Positions 15,837 to 23,800 of a stretch of DNA of 25,740 nt are shown in pieces. The notes under the pieces were generated by a model that saw nothing but the letters and a program-made list of their open reading frames with translations, searched no databases and was not told where the DNA came from. Position 1 is the first letter of the stretch. The number at the start of each line of letters is the position of its first letter. A program made the translations under genes and the position numbers. This stretch comes from CAZXEJ01 sp964639895 (GTDB lineage: Bacteria; Desulfobacterota_D; UBA1144; Nemesobacterales; JADFKM01), in contig CAZXEJ010000033.1 of the NCBI GenBank assembly GCA_964639895.1, forward strand, positions 1-25,740, read 5' to 3'.

Positions 15837-16910
15837 ATGCCCAAGGCCATCGCGTTTGCAACAGCCGTTCCGGCGAACGTCTATGGACAGGACGAAATAC
15901 GCGAGTTCGCCTCTTCCATATTCGCCCCTCGACTGGCGTTTTGGGAGAAGCTCGCCCGAGTTTTCGATAACGCCGCCATCGAGCGCCGACACTTCGTCAT
16001 GCCCCTCGAGTGGTACGCCGAGGAACACGGCTATAAGGAACGCAATGAGCTTTTCTACCGCCATGGCTCGCGGCTCGCCCTGGACTCGCTGGCCGGATGC
16101 CTCGACCGCATCGGGCTGGACCCAAGCGACGTCGACCACGTCGTGTTCATAACGAGCACGGGCGTATCGACGCCCACGATAGACGCCTTCCTGTTTAATC
16201 GGCTACGGATGCGAAGCGATCTTGTCCGTACACCCATCTGGGGGATGGGATGTCTGGGGGGCGCCGTGGGACTCAGTCGTGCGCGCGACTTTGCACTGGC
16301 CCATTCCCGGGCCTCCGTCGCCGTCGTGACGGTCGAGATATGCAGCCTCGCCTTCCAGCTCCGCGACGAAACACCCAAGAACATCGTAGCAACGGCCCTC
16401 TTTTCCGATGGGGCGGCGGCCGCCGTTGTCGTCGGACCGGACCACCCACTTCACGCACGTCCCGGATTCCGGCTGCGGGACGCCCTGTCGACCACCTACC
16501 CGGGCTCGATGGACGTCATGGGCTGGGAGATAGTGGATACGGGATTCAAGGTCATGCTCAGCAGGCAGATACCCGCAATCGTGCGCGACCACATTGCAGA
16601 CGGCGTCACCGCACTGATGGAGAGGAACGACCTTAAGCTCGAAGACGTATCGTTCTTCGCCGTACATCCCGGGGGTGTGAAGATACTGGACGCCTACGAA
16701 AGGGCGCTCGGGGTGGGAACGGCGGCCACCTCGACATCGCGGCTCACCCTGAGGCTCCACGGGAACATGTCCTCCCCGACGGTGCTGTTCGTCCTGGAGC
16801 GCATCTTGGAGTCGGCTCCCCGTGGGGCGGGGAAGGAAAGCTCCCTCGGGTTGGTATCGGCCTTCGGCCCTGGCTTCGGCTCGGAGCTCATTGTGGTGGA
16901 ACGCGGATGA
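15837..16910 (+). CDS. bpsA: Type III polyketide synthase (chalcone/stilbene synthase family)
   Basis: This is a homodimeric condensing enzyme expected to extend an acyl-CoA starter with malonyl-CoA units, giving alkylpyrone or resorcinol products. The 357-residue product carries the full catalytic triad of the family: Cys139 in WGMGCLGGAVGLSRARDFA, His277 in FFAVHPGGVKIL and Asn310 in LHGNMSSPTVLFVLERI. The C-terminal GFGSELIV closely matches the GFGPG-type signature (here GPGFGSE). The upstream partner helix and the TSTGVSTPTIDA strand are typical of bacterial members of this family. FabH-type KAS III enzymes are related but lack this pattern. Its stop overlaps the next gene by four bases (ATGA), so the two are translationally coupled. 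The bpsA name is by analogy to Bacillus, not by proven orthology. Confidence 0.9.
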   Translation: MPKAIAFATAVPANVYGQDEIREFASSIFAPRLAFWEKLARVFDNAAIERRHFVMPLEWYAEEHGYKERNELFYRHGSRLALDSLAGCLDRIGLDPSDVDHVVFITSTGVSTPTIDAFLFNRLRMRSDLVRTPIWGMGCLGGAVGLSRARDFALAHSRASVAVVTVEICSLAFQLRDETPKNIVATALFSDGAAAAVVVGPDHPLHARPGFRLRDALSTTYPGSMDVMGWEIVDTGFKVMLSRQIPAIVRDHIADGVTALMERNDLKLEDVSFFAVHPGGVKILDAYERALGVGTAATSTSRLTLRLHGNMSSPTVLFVLERILESAPRGAGKESSLGLVSAFGPGFGSELIVVERG

Positions 16911-17443
16911 GCCCGTTTGCGGCCTTTCTTTTCTTTGTCGTCCTGCAGCGCCTGGGAGAGCTCCTTCTGGCACGCCGCAACGAGCGCTGGCTCAGGAGGT
17001 GTCGAAACGGGGTGGAATACGACTCGGCCGGCTACAAGGTGGTGGTGCTCCTGCACGTGGGATTCCTCTTGTCGCTCGTCTTAGAGAAGGTGCTTGCGGC
17101 CAAGGGGCTCCACCCGGCCTGGCCCCTGTTCGCCATACTGTTCGCAGCGGCTCAACTGCTGCGCTACTGGGCCATATTGAGCCTGGGCCGGTATTGGAAC
17201 ACCAAGATATTGGTCCCAACCCCGCCCGTCGTAATCAGGCGCGGGCCATACCGCTACATGAACCATCCCAACTACGTAGCCGTCGCCGTCGAGATCGCCG
17301 TGATACCGCTTCTTTTCTCGTGCTACGTGACGGCCGTGGTCTTCAGTGCACTCAACGCACTGGTACTGACAAGGCGGATACGCATCGAGGAGCGCCTTCT
17401 GCACGGTCGACCCACGCCGGGCGGTGGGACGCACACCCGATGA
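16907..17443 (+). CDS. bpsB: ICMT-family membrane methyltransferase (BpsB/YpbQ-like)
   Basis: This is a 178-residue integral membrane protein of the isoprenylcysteine carboxyl methyltransferase family. About four hydrophobic segments surround the SAM-binding signature RRGPYRYMNHPNYVAVAVEIAV-like region (about residues 110-135) and a C-terminal RIRIEERLL. In Bacillus the homologous gene pair encodes a type III PKS and a methyltransferase that converts alkylpyrones to methyl ethers. The four-base overlap with the PKS gene here supports the same role, O-methylation of the polyketide product at the membrane. The last residues (RPTPGGGTHTR) are shorter than the C-terminal tails of some relatives. 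Exact substrate and product are inferred. Confidence 0.85.
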   Translation: MSPFAAFLFFVVLQRLGELLLARRNERWLRRCRNGVEYDSAGYKVVVLLHVGFLLSLVLEKVLAAKGLHPAWPLFAILFAAAQLLRYWAILSLGRYWNTKILVPTPPVVIRRGPYRYMNHPNYVAVAVEIAVIPLLFSCYVTAVVFSALNALVLTRRIRIEERLLHGRPTPGGGTHTR

Positions 17444-17583
17444 TGCTCCCTCTGCCCGAGGCCGGTTGGACACGGCGTAGGACCGCAGGGAGCCAACGCC
17501 CGGCAATTAGAGTGCGAAAAGGTAAGGGGACGGGAGTCGGTGGCATCCAGCCTCTGGACTCGCATTACCCCCTGTCCCATTAG

Positions 17584-17603
17584 CCCGGCCCGTTCTTGCC
17601 GGG
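17584..17603. repeat. GC hairpin downstream of the PKS operon
   Basis: CCCGGC (17584-17589) pairs perfectly with GCCGGG (17598-17603) around an eight-base loop, 140 bases after the methyltransferase stop codon. A role in 3'-end formation is possible but unproven. Confidence 0.35.
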
Positions 17604-17764
17604 AGATCGGCCGCTCTTCACCCTCCGCCTGACACGGTCCACCTCTCCGTGCAAGGGCATCGGCATCGGTGCCCGTCCCCGCGGTGCAGCTATCCTTATG
17701 TAGCAAGCCCCGCCGCACCCCCTCTCCGCCCGCGTGTTCACCCCAAACAGCGCTCCCCGACACC

Positions 17765-17793
17765 TTGATAAGGAAGCGGTTTGCGTATAAAAT
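17765..17793 (+). promoter_or_regulatory. sigma70-type promoter of hemB
   Basis: TTGATA (17765-17770) is followed after exactly 17 bases by TAAAAT (17788-17793). Each box matches consensus at five of six positions. The predicted transcription start is near 17800, only a few bases before the GTG start of hemB. Confidence 0.6.
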
Positions 17794-17803
17794 CCCATCT
17801 ATC

Positions 17804-18787
17804 GTGCACTTCCCCTTCACACGTCTAAGGCGACTTCGCTACAACCCCGTGCTCCGCGAGATGGTGGCCGAATCCGCCGTCCATCCCTCGGACCTCGTCT
17901 ACCCCATGTTCGTGGTTCCAGGCGACGGAGTAAGAGAGGAGATAGCCCCCATGCCTGGCATCTACCACCTCTCGATCGACAGGGCAATCGAAGAGGCGCG
18001 CCAGGTGCGTGATCTCGGTATACCTGCCGTCCTGCTGTTTGGAATCCCGGAGAGGAAGGACGCCGTGGGGAGCGAGGCGTACGCCGAAGACGGAATCGTG
18101 CAGAGAGCCGTCTCCGCCTTGAGAGAGAAGGTCGAAGGCCTTTTGATAATAACGGACGTATGCATGTGCGAATACACCAGCCACGGGCACTGCGGCGTCG
18201 TCGCGGATGGGGACGTAGACAACGACAGGACGCTTGAGCTGCTCGCCCGCGTGGCCGTCTCGCACGCGCGCGCGGGGGCCCACGTAGTTGCTCCCTCAGA
18301 CATGATGGACGGCCGCGTCGCCGCCATCAGAAAGGCCCTCGACGAGCAGGGATTCACGCGCGTACCCATAATGTCCTACGCCGCCAAGTACGCATCTTCC
18401 TTCTACGGTCCGTTCCGCGAGGCGGCCCACTCGGCCCCCGGCTTCGGCGACCGGAGAAGCTACCAGATGCCGCCGCCCAACCTCAGGGAAGCGATGCGCG
18501 AGATAGAACTCGACGTGGCCGAAGGGGCCGACATCATAATGGTCAAGCCCGCGCTCGCCTACACCGATGTCATCCGCGAGGCGAGAGAGAGGTTCGACCA
18601 CCCGATCGCGGCTTACAACGTAAGCGGCGAGTACGCAATGGTGAAAGCGGCCGCCGCCCACGGATGGATAGACGAGAACAGGGTTGTCGAGGAGTTGTTG
18701 CTGTGCATAAAGCGGGCCGGTGCCGACATCATCATCACCTACCACGCAAAGGACTTCGCCCGTGCCGCAGCCGCACGAAAGGGGTGA
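17804..18787 (+). CDS. hemB: Delta-aminolevulinic acid dehydratase (porphobilinogen synthase)
   Basis: HemB condenses two 5-aminolevulinate molecules to porphobilinogen, the first common step of tetrapyrrole (heme, siroheme, cobalamin) synthesis. From GTG 17804 the product is 327 residues, normal for the family, starting with the characteristic HFPFTRLRRLRYNPVLREMV. Zinc ligands Cys120, Cys122 and Cys130 are present in DVCMCEYTSHGHCG, so this is the zinc-type enzyme. The two active-site lysines are Lys195 (SYAAKYASSFYGPFREAA) and Lys248 (IIMVKPALAY). The frame is open upstream to 17669, but a strong promoter lies inside that extension, so it cannot be coding. No SD sequence precedes the GTG, and the message may be leaderless. 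A small gene overlaps its tail region. Confidence 0.95.
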   Translation: MHFPFTRLRRLRYNPVLREMVAESAVHPSDLVYPMFVVPGDGVREEIAPMPGIYHLSIDRAIEEARQVRDLGIPAVLLFGIPERKDAVGSEAYAEDGIVQRAVSALREKVEGLLIITDVCMCEYTSHGHCGVVADGDVDNDRTLELLARVAVSHARAGAHVVAPSDMMDGRVAAIRKALDEQGFTRVPIMSYAAKYASSFYGPFREAAHSAPGFGDRRSYQMPPPNLREAMREIELDVAEGADIIMVKPALAYTDVIREARERFDHPIAAYNVSGEYAMVKAAAAHGWIDENRVVEELLLCIKRAGADIIITYHAKDFARAAAARKG

Positions 18788-18794
18788 GCAGGCG

Positions 18795-18983
18795 GTGGAA
18801 TACAAGATCGTGGAAGTAACGACCGTAACCGACGAGGATCTGGAGAGGGTGATAAACAAGTGGGTAAGCGAGGGCTGGCAGTTCGACACCATCCAGTTCG
18901 CCATGCGCGAATCGTCGAAAAGACCCGCCATGGCGTTCGTCATCTTCACCCGAAAGAAGAAAGAGCCCGAGAGCGGGAGATAG
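18795..18983 (+). CDS. Small DUF4177-like protein coupled to hemB
   Basis: This is a 62-residue protein starting VEYKIVEVTTVTDEDLERVINKWVSEGWQFDTIQ and ending in a basic RKKKEPESGR tail. The pattern of a beta strand, a helix ending in a WVSEGWQ-type turn, then two strands (FAMRESS, AMAFVIFTRKK) fits the DUF4177 family, whose function is unknown. The GTG at 18795 is preceded by AAGGGGTGA, which overlaps the hemB stop codon, so translation is coupled to hemB. An upstream in-frame ATG at 18720 would overlap the hemB coding region and has no SD sequence. The product has no signal peptide or membrane segment. Confidence 0.75.
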   Translation: MEYKIVEVTTVTDEDLERVINKWVSEGWQFDTIQFAMRESSKRPAMAFVIFTRKKKEPESGR

Positions 18984-19387
18984 AGTCGAACCACGGCCCC
19001 CGGAGGCAGTGAGCGTCCCCCTGAGGAGTGATTGCTCCCACCACTCTATGGCCTTTAAAAAAGGACTCTCTCTGCGTGCTGATGAGGCTCTCTACGCCCA
19101 GGGACTTCGCCGCTCAAGTACACTTGACGAAAAACCCGACCGCCGCAAGGGTTCGCATCACTGGTTGAACCTCACGCCTGTCCCCACCCACCCCGGGCGC
19201 CGCTCAAAGAAGACCGAAGCCGCCCGTCCGCCGCTCCACCCCTCACATCCGAGGCCCCGCCGCCCGACGGCGCGTCCCGTCCAGTACCCCTCCATACCAG
19301 GTCGGCTCCGCATCCGCGAGAGCTAGGCCGCTCACCGTACCGCGGCTTGCGGCCTCGGGCCAACGTAAAGAGTTGAGCGGGGAAGGG
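18984..19387. other. Gene-free spacer between convergent units
   Basis: About 400 bases separate the hemB unit (+) from the EamA-family gene (-). Open frames here encode only low-complexity sequence. The + strand is C-rich and G-poor around 19201-19260 (about 30 C to 13 G). No hairpin followed by a T-run was found for either strand, and no RNA gene was recognised. Confidence 0.5.
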
Positions 19388-19834
19388 TCACTTGTCCTGG
19401 GGGAACAGGTTGAGGCCCCCGTTTATCAGAATCACTCCCGCCACAACGAGGGCAATGCCGATAAGGCGTGTAGGGGTGAGCTTCTCACCGAGGAACGCAG
19501 CGGCGTAGAGAGCTGTAAAAAGGGGGAAGACGTTTACCAACGGTACCACCTTGGAGGGGGTTCCCATCTTGAGGGCGGTGAAGTAGATGTAGAGTCCGAG
19601 TATACCGAAGAAGCCGCCGATAAGAATGTAGCTCAGGGTGTAGAGCGACACCCCCACGATCTCTCGTTCGCGACCAGTGAAGAACGCGATCAAAATGAGC
19701 GTGATGGACGTCGCGACGGACCTGATGGTAAGGGCGACGAAAGACGTGGTATCGCGCAGGCTGAGCTTCTCGAAGATGGGGGCCACACCCCATACCATGG
19801 CACATAGCAGCGCGAGAACCACAACGGTATTCAT
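19388..19834 (-). CDS. Half-size EamA/DMT-superfamily membrane transporter
   Basis: This is a 148-residue membrane protein with five predicted helices (about residues 1-20, 31-51, 62-85, 93-112 and 121-141) forming a single EamA repeat. The usual full-length transporters have two repeats and ten helices. Typical motifs are the N-terminal AMVWGVAPIFEKLSL, the GLYIYFTALKMGTPSKVVPLVNVFPLFTALYAAAFLGEKLT region and a final GIALVVAGVILI. It must act as a homo- or hetero-oligomer to transport. The substrate, likely a small metabolite or amino acid, is unknown. ATGGAGGC precedes the ATG. It lies 38 bases after a HAD hydrolase gene and is probably its operon partner. Confidence 0.82.
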   Translation of the reverse strand: MNTVVVLALLCAMVWGVAPIFEKLSLRDTTSFVALTIRSVATSITLILIAFFTGREREIVGVSLYTLSYILIGGFFGILGLYIYFTALKMGTPSKVVPLVNVFPLFTALYAAAFLGEKLTPTRLIGIALVVAGVILINGGLNLFPQDK

Positions 19835-19872
19835 GATAAGCCTCCATCATGCTGTAGCGGCAAACCCTCTCC

Positions 19873-20619
19873 TCAGCGGCGCCTCGCCGAACCGGACCGC
19901 AACAGCCTCTCTACACCATACAGCGTATCTACTTTAACTACCGCCCCGTCGCCGGCCGACGAGGCCCCGTCCCTCTGGAGAAGAACAGGCCGCAGCCCTG
20001 CCTCCCTGGCCCCCAGATAGTCGTTCCTCAGGTCATCACCCACGTGCAGGGCCTCGCCGGGAGCCGCTCCGTGACGGGCCAGCGCGCGTCGGAAGATCTC
20101 TGTGCTCGGCTTGGCGTAACCCGCCTCGCTCGATATCGTGATGGAATCGAAGTAGTCGGCTATGCCCAGCGTGTCGATGACCTCGTAGACACGGGAATCG
20201 AAGTTCGTAATCACACCCAACTCGAACCCCGACCCTTTGAGCGCTTTCAACACGGACGCGGTCTCGGGAAAGAGCTCCCAGGCCGAGGCACGGAACGTCT
20301 CGTAGAGGTCGTCGAAGAAGGAGTCAAAGGCAGCGAACATGCCGAGCTCGGAGAAAACCTCCTTGACGACACCATACCACCACCGCTTCTCCATATCGCG
20401 CCTGACGGAGCCGGAGTCCACATCGAACGCCAAGGGTGGAGCGGCGCGGAAGGCGCGCCCGAACGCACGGGAAATATCTTCGGGCCGAAACGAAGCGCCG
20501 TGGCGGCGAGCCACCAAGGCATACTGACGCCCTACACCCCCCCTGACTCGAAACAGTGTATCGGCGGCATCGAAGAAGACCACCCTTACGGTACCGGGTA
20601 GGAGTTGAGACATGGGCAT
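19873..20619 (-). CDS. HAD-superfamily hydrolase, HDHD3/DREG-2-like
   Basis: This is a 248-residue HAD phosphatase-type protein. Motif I is FFDAADTLFRVRGGVG, with nucleophile Asp17, but the usual second Asp is Ala19, as in DREG-2/HDHD3-like members. Motif II is VITNFDSR (Thr138), motif III is Lys170 in GYAKPSTEIF, and motif IV is GDDLRNDYLGAREAG at 194-208. A helical cap lies between motifs I and II. Loss of the motif I general acid/base suggests altered or weak phosphatase activity, or a different reaction. The ATG at 20619 has GGGAGAT upstream; an ATG two codons later is also possible. It is upstream of the EamA gene in the same direction. Confidence 0.85.
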   Translation of the reverse strand: MPMSQLLPGTVRVVFFDAADTLFRVRGGVGRQYALVARRHGASFRPEDISRAFGRAFRAAPPLAFDVDSGSVRRDMEKRWWYGVVKEVFSELGMFAAFDSFFDDLYETFRASAWELFPETASVLKALKGSGFELGVITNFDSRVYEVIDTLGIADYFDSITISSEAGYAKPSTEIFRRALARHGAAPGEALHVGDDLRNDYLGAREAGLRPVLLQRDGASSAGDGAVVKVDTLYGVERLLRSGSARRR

Positions 20620-20839
20620 CTAACGATCTCCCTTCCCCTTCCGAATGGGATACCCGGCATCCGGGCCTGATAGGGACCGGAACCAGCCGGTGGACGCGAC
20701 GCGGAGAAAACGGAGCAAATGGCGTGTCGAAGGGGGCGACACCGCAAAAATCAATTCAGGATCAGAGGGATAACGGCAATATCTCATGAAAAATCTAGCT
20801 ACTCTAATGTGTTATGGTAGATATGCATGCTAACATGCG
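20620..20839. other. Spacer between metH and the HAD gene
   Basis: The 220 bases include CCCGG-CAT-CCGGG at about 20652-20664 (on the HAD leader side) and a weak GCATG-TTAG-CATGC hairpin just after the metH stop codon on the minus strand. An imperfect AT-rich dyad followed by ATTTTT lies further along and could be a weak metH terminator. It is the nearest thing to an intrinsic terminator in the window. No gene is seen. Confidence 0.3.
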
Positions 20840-23800
20840 TCAAACACTAGATTTTATATCCCCCAACACCTCTTCCACCATCCTTTCGCGTTCACGTTTC
20901 TCATAGCCGGTCGAGAAATATATCGCCTTCGGATGGTGCACCACGATTGCGGCCGTACTGTGCTCGGGTACGAGCTGGTAGCCTTCGGTAAGTTCCACAC
21001 CCAGCGCCTCCTTGGCACCGAGTATGCGCAACACGTCTTCCTGCTGGCGAAGATCTGGACACGCAGGGTAGCCCCACGAGTAGCGCAAGCCGCGGTCGGG
21101 AGCGATCCGCATCTCCTCTCTCACCCGCCTGTGCACCCACTCGGCCAGCCCTTCGGCCAGTTGGCTGGCGAAACCGGCCAGATAGTAGGCCTCCGTATAG
21201 TCGCCCCTGCCCTGCAGTTCCTCTATGCGCGCCGTAGCCTCGGGCCCGGCCGTCACCACCTGTAAACCCACGACGTCCATCCCCTCCGCCCGTTCCAGGA
21301 AGTAGTCGGTGAGACACAGGTGTCTCCTTCCCTGCTGGCGTGGGAAGCGCCACCTGGCGATCTCGTGCTCCCTGTCGTCGGGATCGAACACCACGAGCTC
21401 GTCGCCCTCGGCCGCCGCGGGGAATATGCCGTAGACGGCGCCGTAGCCGAGCCACCTTTTCTCTACGAGCTCGCGCTGCATGCGGCGCAGTCGGGGGATG
21501 AACTCCTTCTCTACAAGCTCACTCCACTCGGCCCCGCGCTTGCCCCTGCCGCCCCAGTGGAGCCGGAACAGTGTCTCGAGATCGAAACACCTCACCACCT
21601 CGTCGATCTCTATCTCGTCACGCCCCAGTACAACCACACCCCACCGCCTGGGCCGGGGAATCGAGGGCGCCCGAGGTACGGTCCTGGAGGTCGAGTCCCT
21701 ACCCTCATCCGACGCCGACGAGGCCGCCGCGGCCTCGGGTGTCCGGCCCAACACATGTTTTCGCGCAGCCGCCTTCACCGATTCCACGAACGCATCGCGC
21801 TCGTCGCTCGTCAGCTTGTCCATCACGCTAAGTCCCTCGAAGGCGTCCTTGCAGTAGAACACCCCAGGCTCGTATTCCGTGTTCTCGCCGACGAAGAGTA
21901 TCCTATAGCCGAACCTGCGGTTTATGGCCGCCCCGCCGATGAGCACGGGGAAGCGGTGACCGCGGCTGTGGAGCTCCTGGACGCAGATAGGCATCTGCTT
22001 GCTGGTGCTCACGAGCAGGGCGCTCAATCCGATGGCCGTGGCATCGTGCTCGACGGCGGCGTCGATGATGGTGTTCACCGGTACCTGCTTGCCGAGGTCC
22101 ACGACCTTGTAGCCGTTGTTGGACAGGATCGTCCCTACCAGGTTCTTTCCAATGTCGTGGACGTCGCCGTAGACGGTCGCAAGCACGACGGTGCCTTTCT
22201 GCTGCCCCTCCTTACGCTCCAAGTAGCGTTCCAGACGGGCGACGGCCTTCTTCATCACCTCGGCGCTTTGCAGAACAAAGGGCAGTATCAGTTCACCGGC
22301 GCCGAACTTGTCGCCCACCTCCTTCATCGCGGGAAGCAGAACATGGTTCAACACCCAGACCGCATCCGACCTTTCGACGGCCAGGTCTATGAGCTCGTCT
22401 ATACCTTCCTTTCTGCGGTGGACTATATGCCAGTGGATCTTATCGTAGACGTCCATCCCCTCCGTGGGATCGGACGGCTGTCCTCCAAGGGCGACCTCCT
22501 CGCCGCCGGTGCTCTCGAAGTAGGAGATAACCCTCGGCAACGCGTCCTCGTCCCTGTCGAACACCAGGGCATCAACCATCTCCCTTACGTCCGAGGGTAT
22601 TTCGCCGTAGGGGATGACGTGGGCCGGGTTTATGATGGCCATATCCAAACCTGCCTCGACGGCGTGATGGAGAAACACGCTGTTTATCACCCTGCGCGCC
22701 GCAGGCGTAAGGCCGAACGAAACGTTGCTAACGCCGAGAATGGTATAGACACCGGGCAGGTTCTCCTTGACGAGCCTCACCCCTTCAAGCGTCTCCACGG
22801 CGGCGCGGCGCAGCTCCTTCTGTCCCGTCGTGACCGGAAACGTAAGGACGTCGAACACCAAGTCGTGGGGGTGCAGTCCATAGTCCGAGAGAGCGAGGTC
22901 GTATATCCTGCGCGCAACGGAAAGCTTGCGCTCGGCCGTCTGCGCCATCCCTTCCTCATCTATAGTGAGCGCAATTACGACGGCACCATGTTCCTTGACC
23001 AGCGGCAGCACCTGACGTACGCGCTCGAGTCCGTTCTCGAGATTTATGGAGTTGACGACCGCTCTTCCCCCGTAGGTCTCAAGAGCGGCCCTTATGACGG
23101 TCGCTTCCGTCGAATCTATCACCAGCGGCGCCGAGACCGATGCGGCAAGCAGCTTTACGACGCGGGCCATCTGCTCGGCCTCGTCCTCTCTCTCGGTGAG
23201 GGCCACGCAGACGTCGAGAGCATGGGCGCCGGCGTCGATCTGTTCCCTTGCTATCTCGACCAGTGCGTCGTATTCGCCCTCCAGAAGGAGCCGCTTGACC
23301 TTGCGGCTGCCCTGGGCGTTCAGCCTCTCGCCCACCAGCAACGGCTTGGGCTCCTGGTCGAGCTCCACCGCTGCTACGGGGCTTGCTATCCTAGGGGTCC
23401 GATCCGGCTCCCCCGGCCTGTGGGACCATGGATTTTCCCCCTCCACCATGGCCACTATTGCTGCAATGTGTTCCGGCGTAGTCCCACAGCAGCCGCCTAC
23501 GATGTTGCAGCCCAACTCCTTTACGAAATCGGCGAGCATTGAGGCCATTGGTTCCGGCTCCATCGGGTAGACGGCCTCGCCGTCCACGTTCCGAGGCAAC
23601 CCGGCGTTGGGTATGGCTGAGACAGGAAGATCGGTGTGGGTGGTGAGGTATCTCACGGGATCGCGCATGTAGTCGGGTCCGGTCGAACAGTTGAGCCCAA
23701 TCACGTCTATGCCAAGCGGCTCCAGTATGGTAAGCACCGCCCCGATCTCTGTTCCGAGCAACATTCTGCCCGTAACGTCAAGCGTGACCTGCACTTGAAG

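Larger units (their letters stand above)
17444..17803. other. Spacer between the PKS operon and hemB
   Basis: This 360-base stretch has no supported gene. It holds a hairpin CCCGGC-CCGTTCTT-GCCGGG at 17584-17603 and a C-rich, G-poor segment at 17701-17760 (about 32 C to 11 G). The hemB promoter is at its right end. The hairpin lacks a T-run, so Rho-dependent termination of the PKS operon is the simpler guess. Confidence 0.5.

Noticed and set aside
17669..17803. N-terminal extension of the hemB frame.
   Set aside because: The extension contains the hemB promoter and is not HemB-like. The family N-terminus begins at 17804.
18960..19040. Possible tRNA on the minus strand because of a GGTTCGACTC-like T-loop sequence.
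   Set aside because: No matching acceptor stem, anticodon arm or T-stem pairing could be drawn, and part of it is the end of the small gene after hemB.
21320..23542. Very long + strand open frame (740 codons) opposite metH.
   Set aside because: It is a shadow of the metH codon pattern in the antisense frame. It has no start signals or domain, and metH is complete on the other strand.
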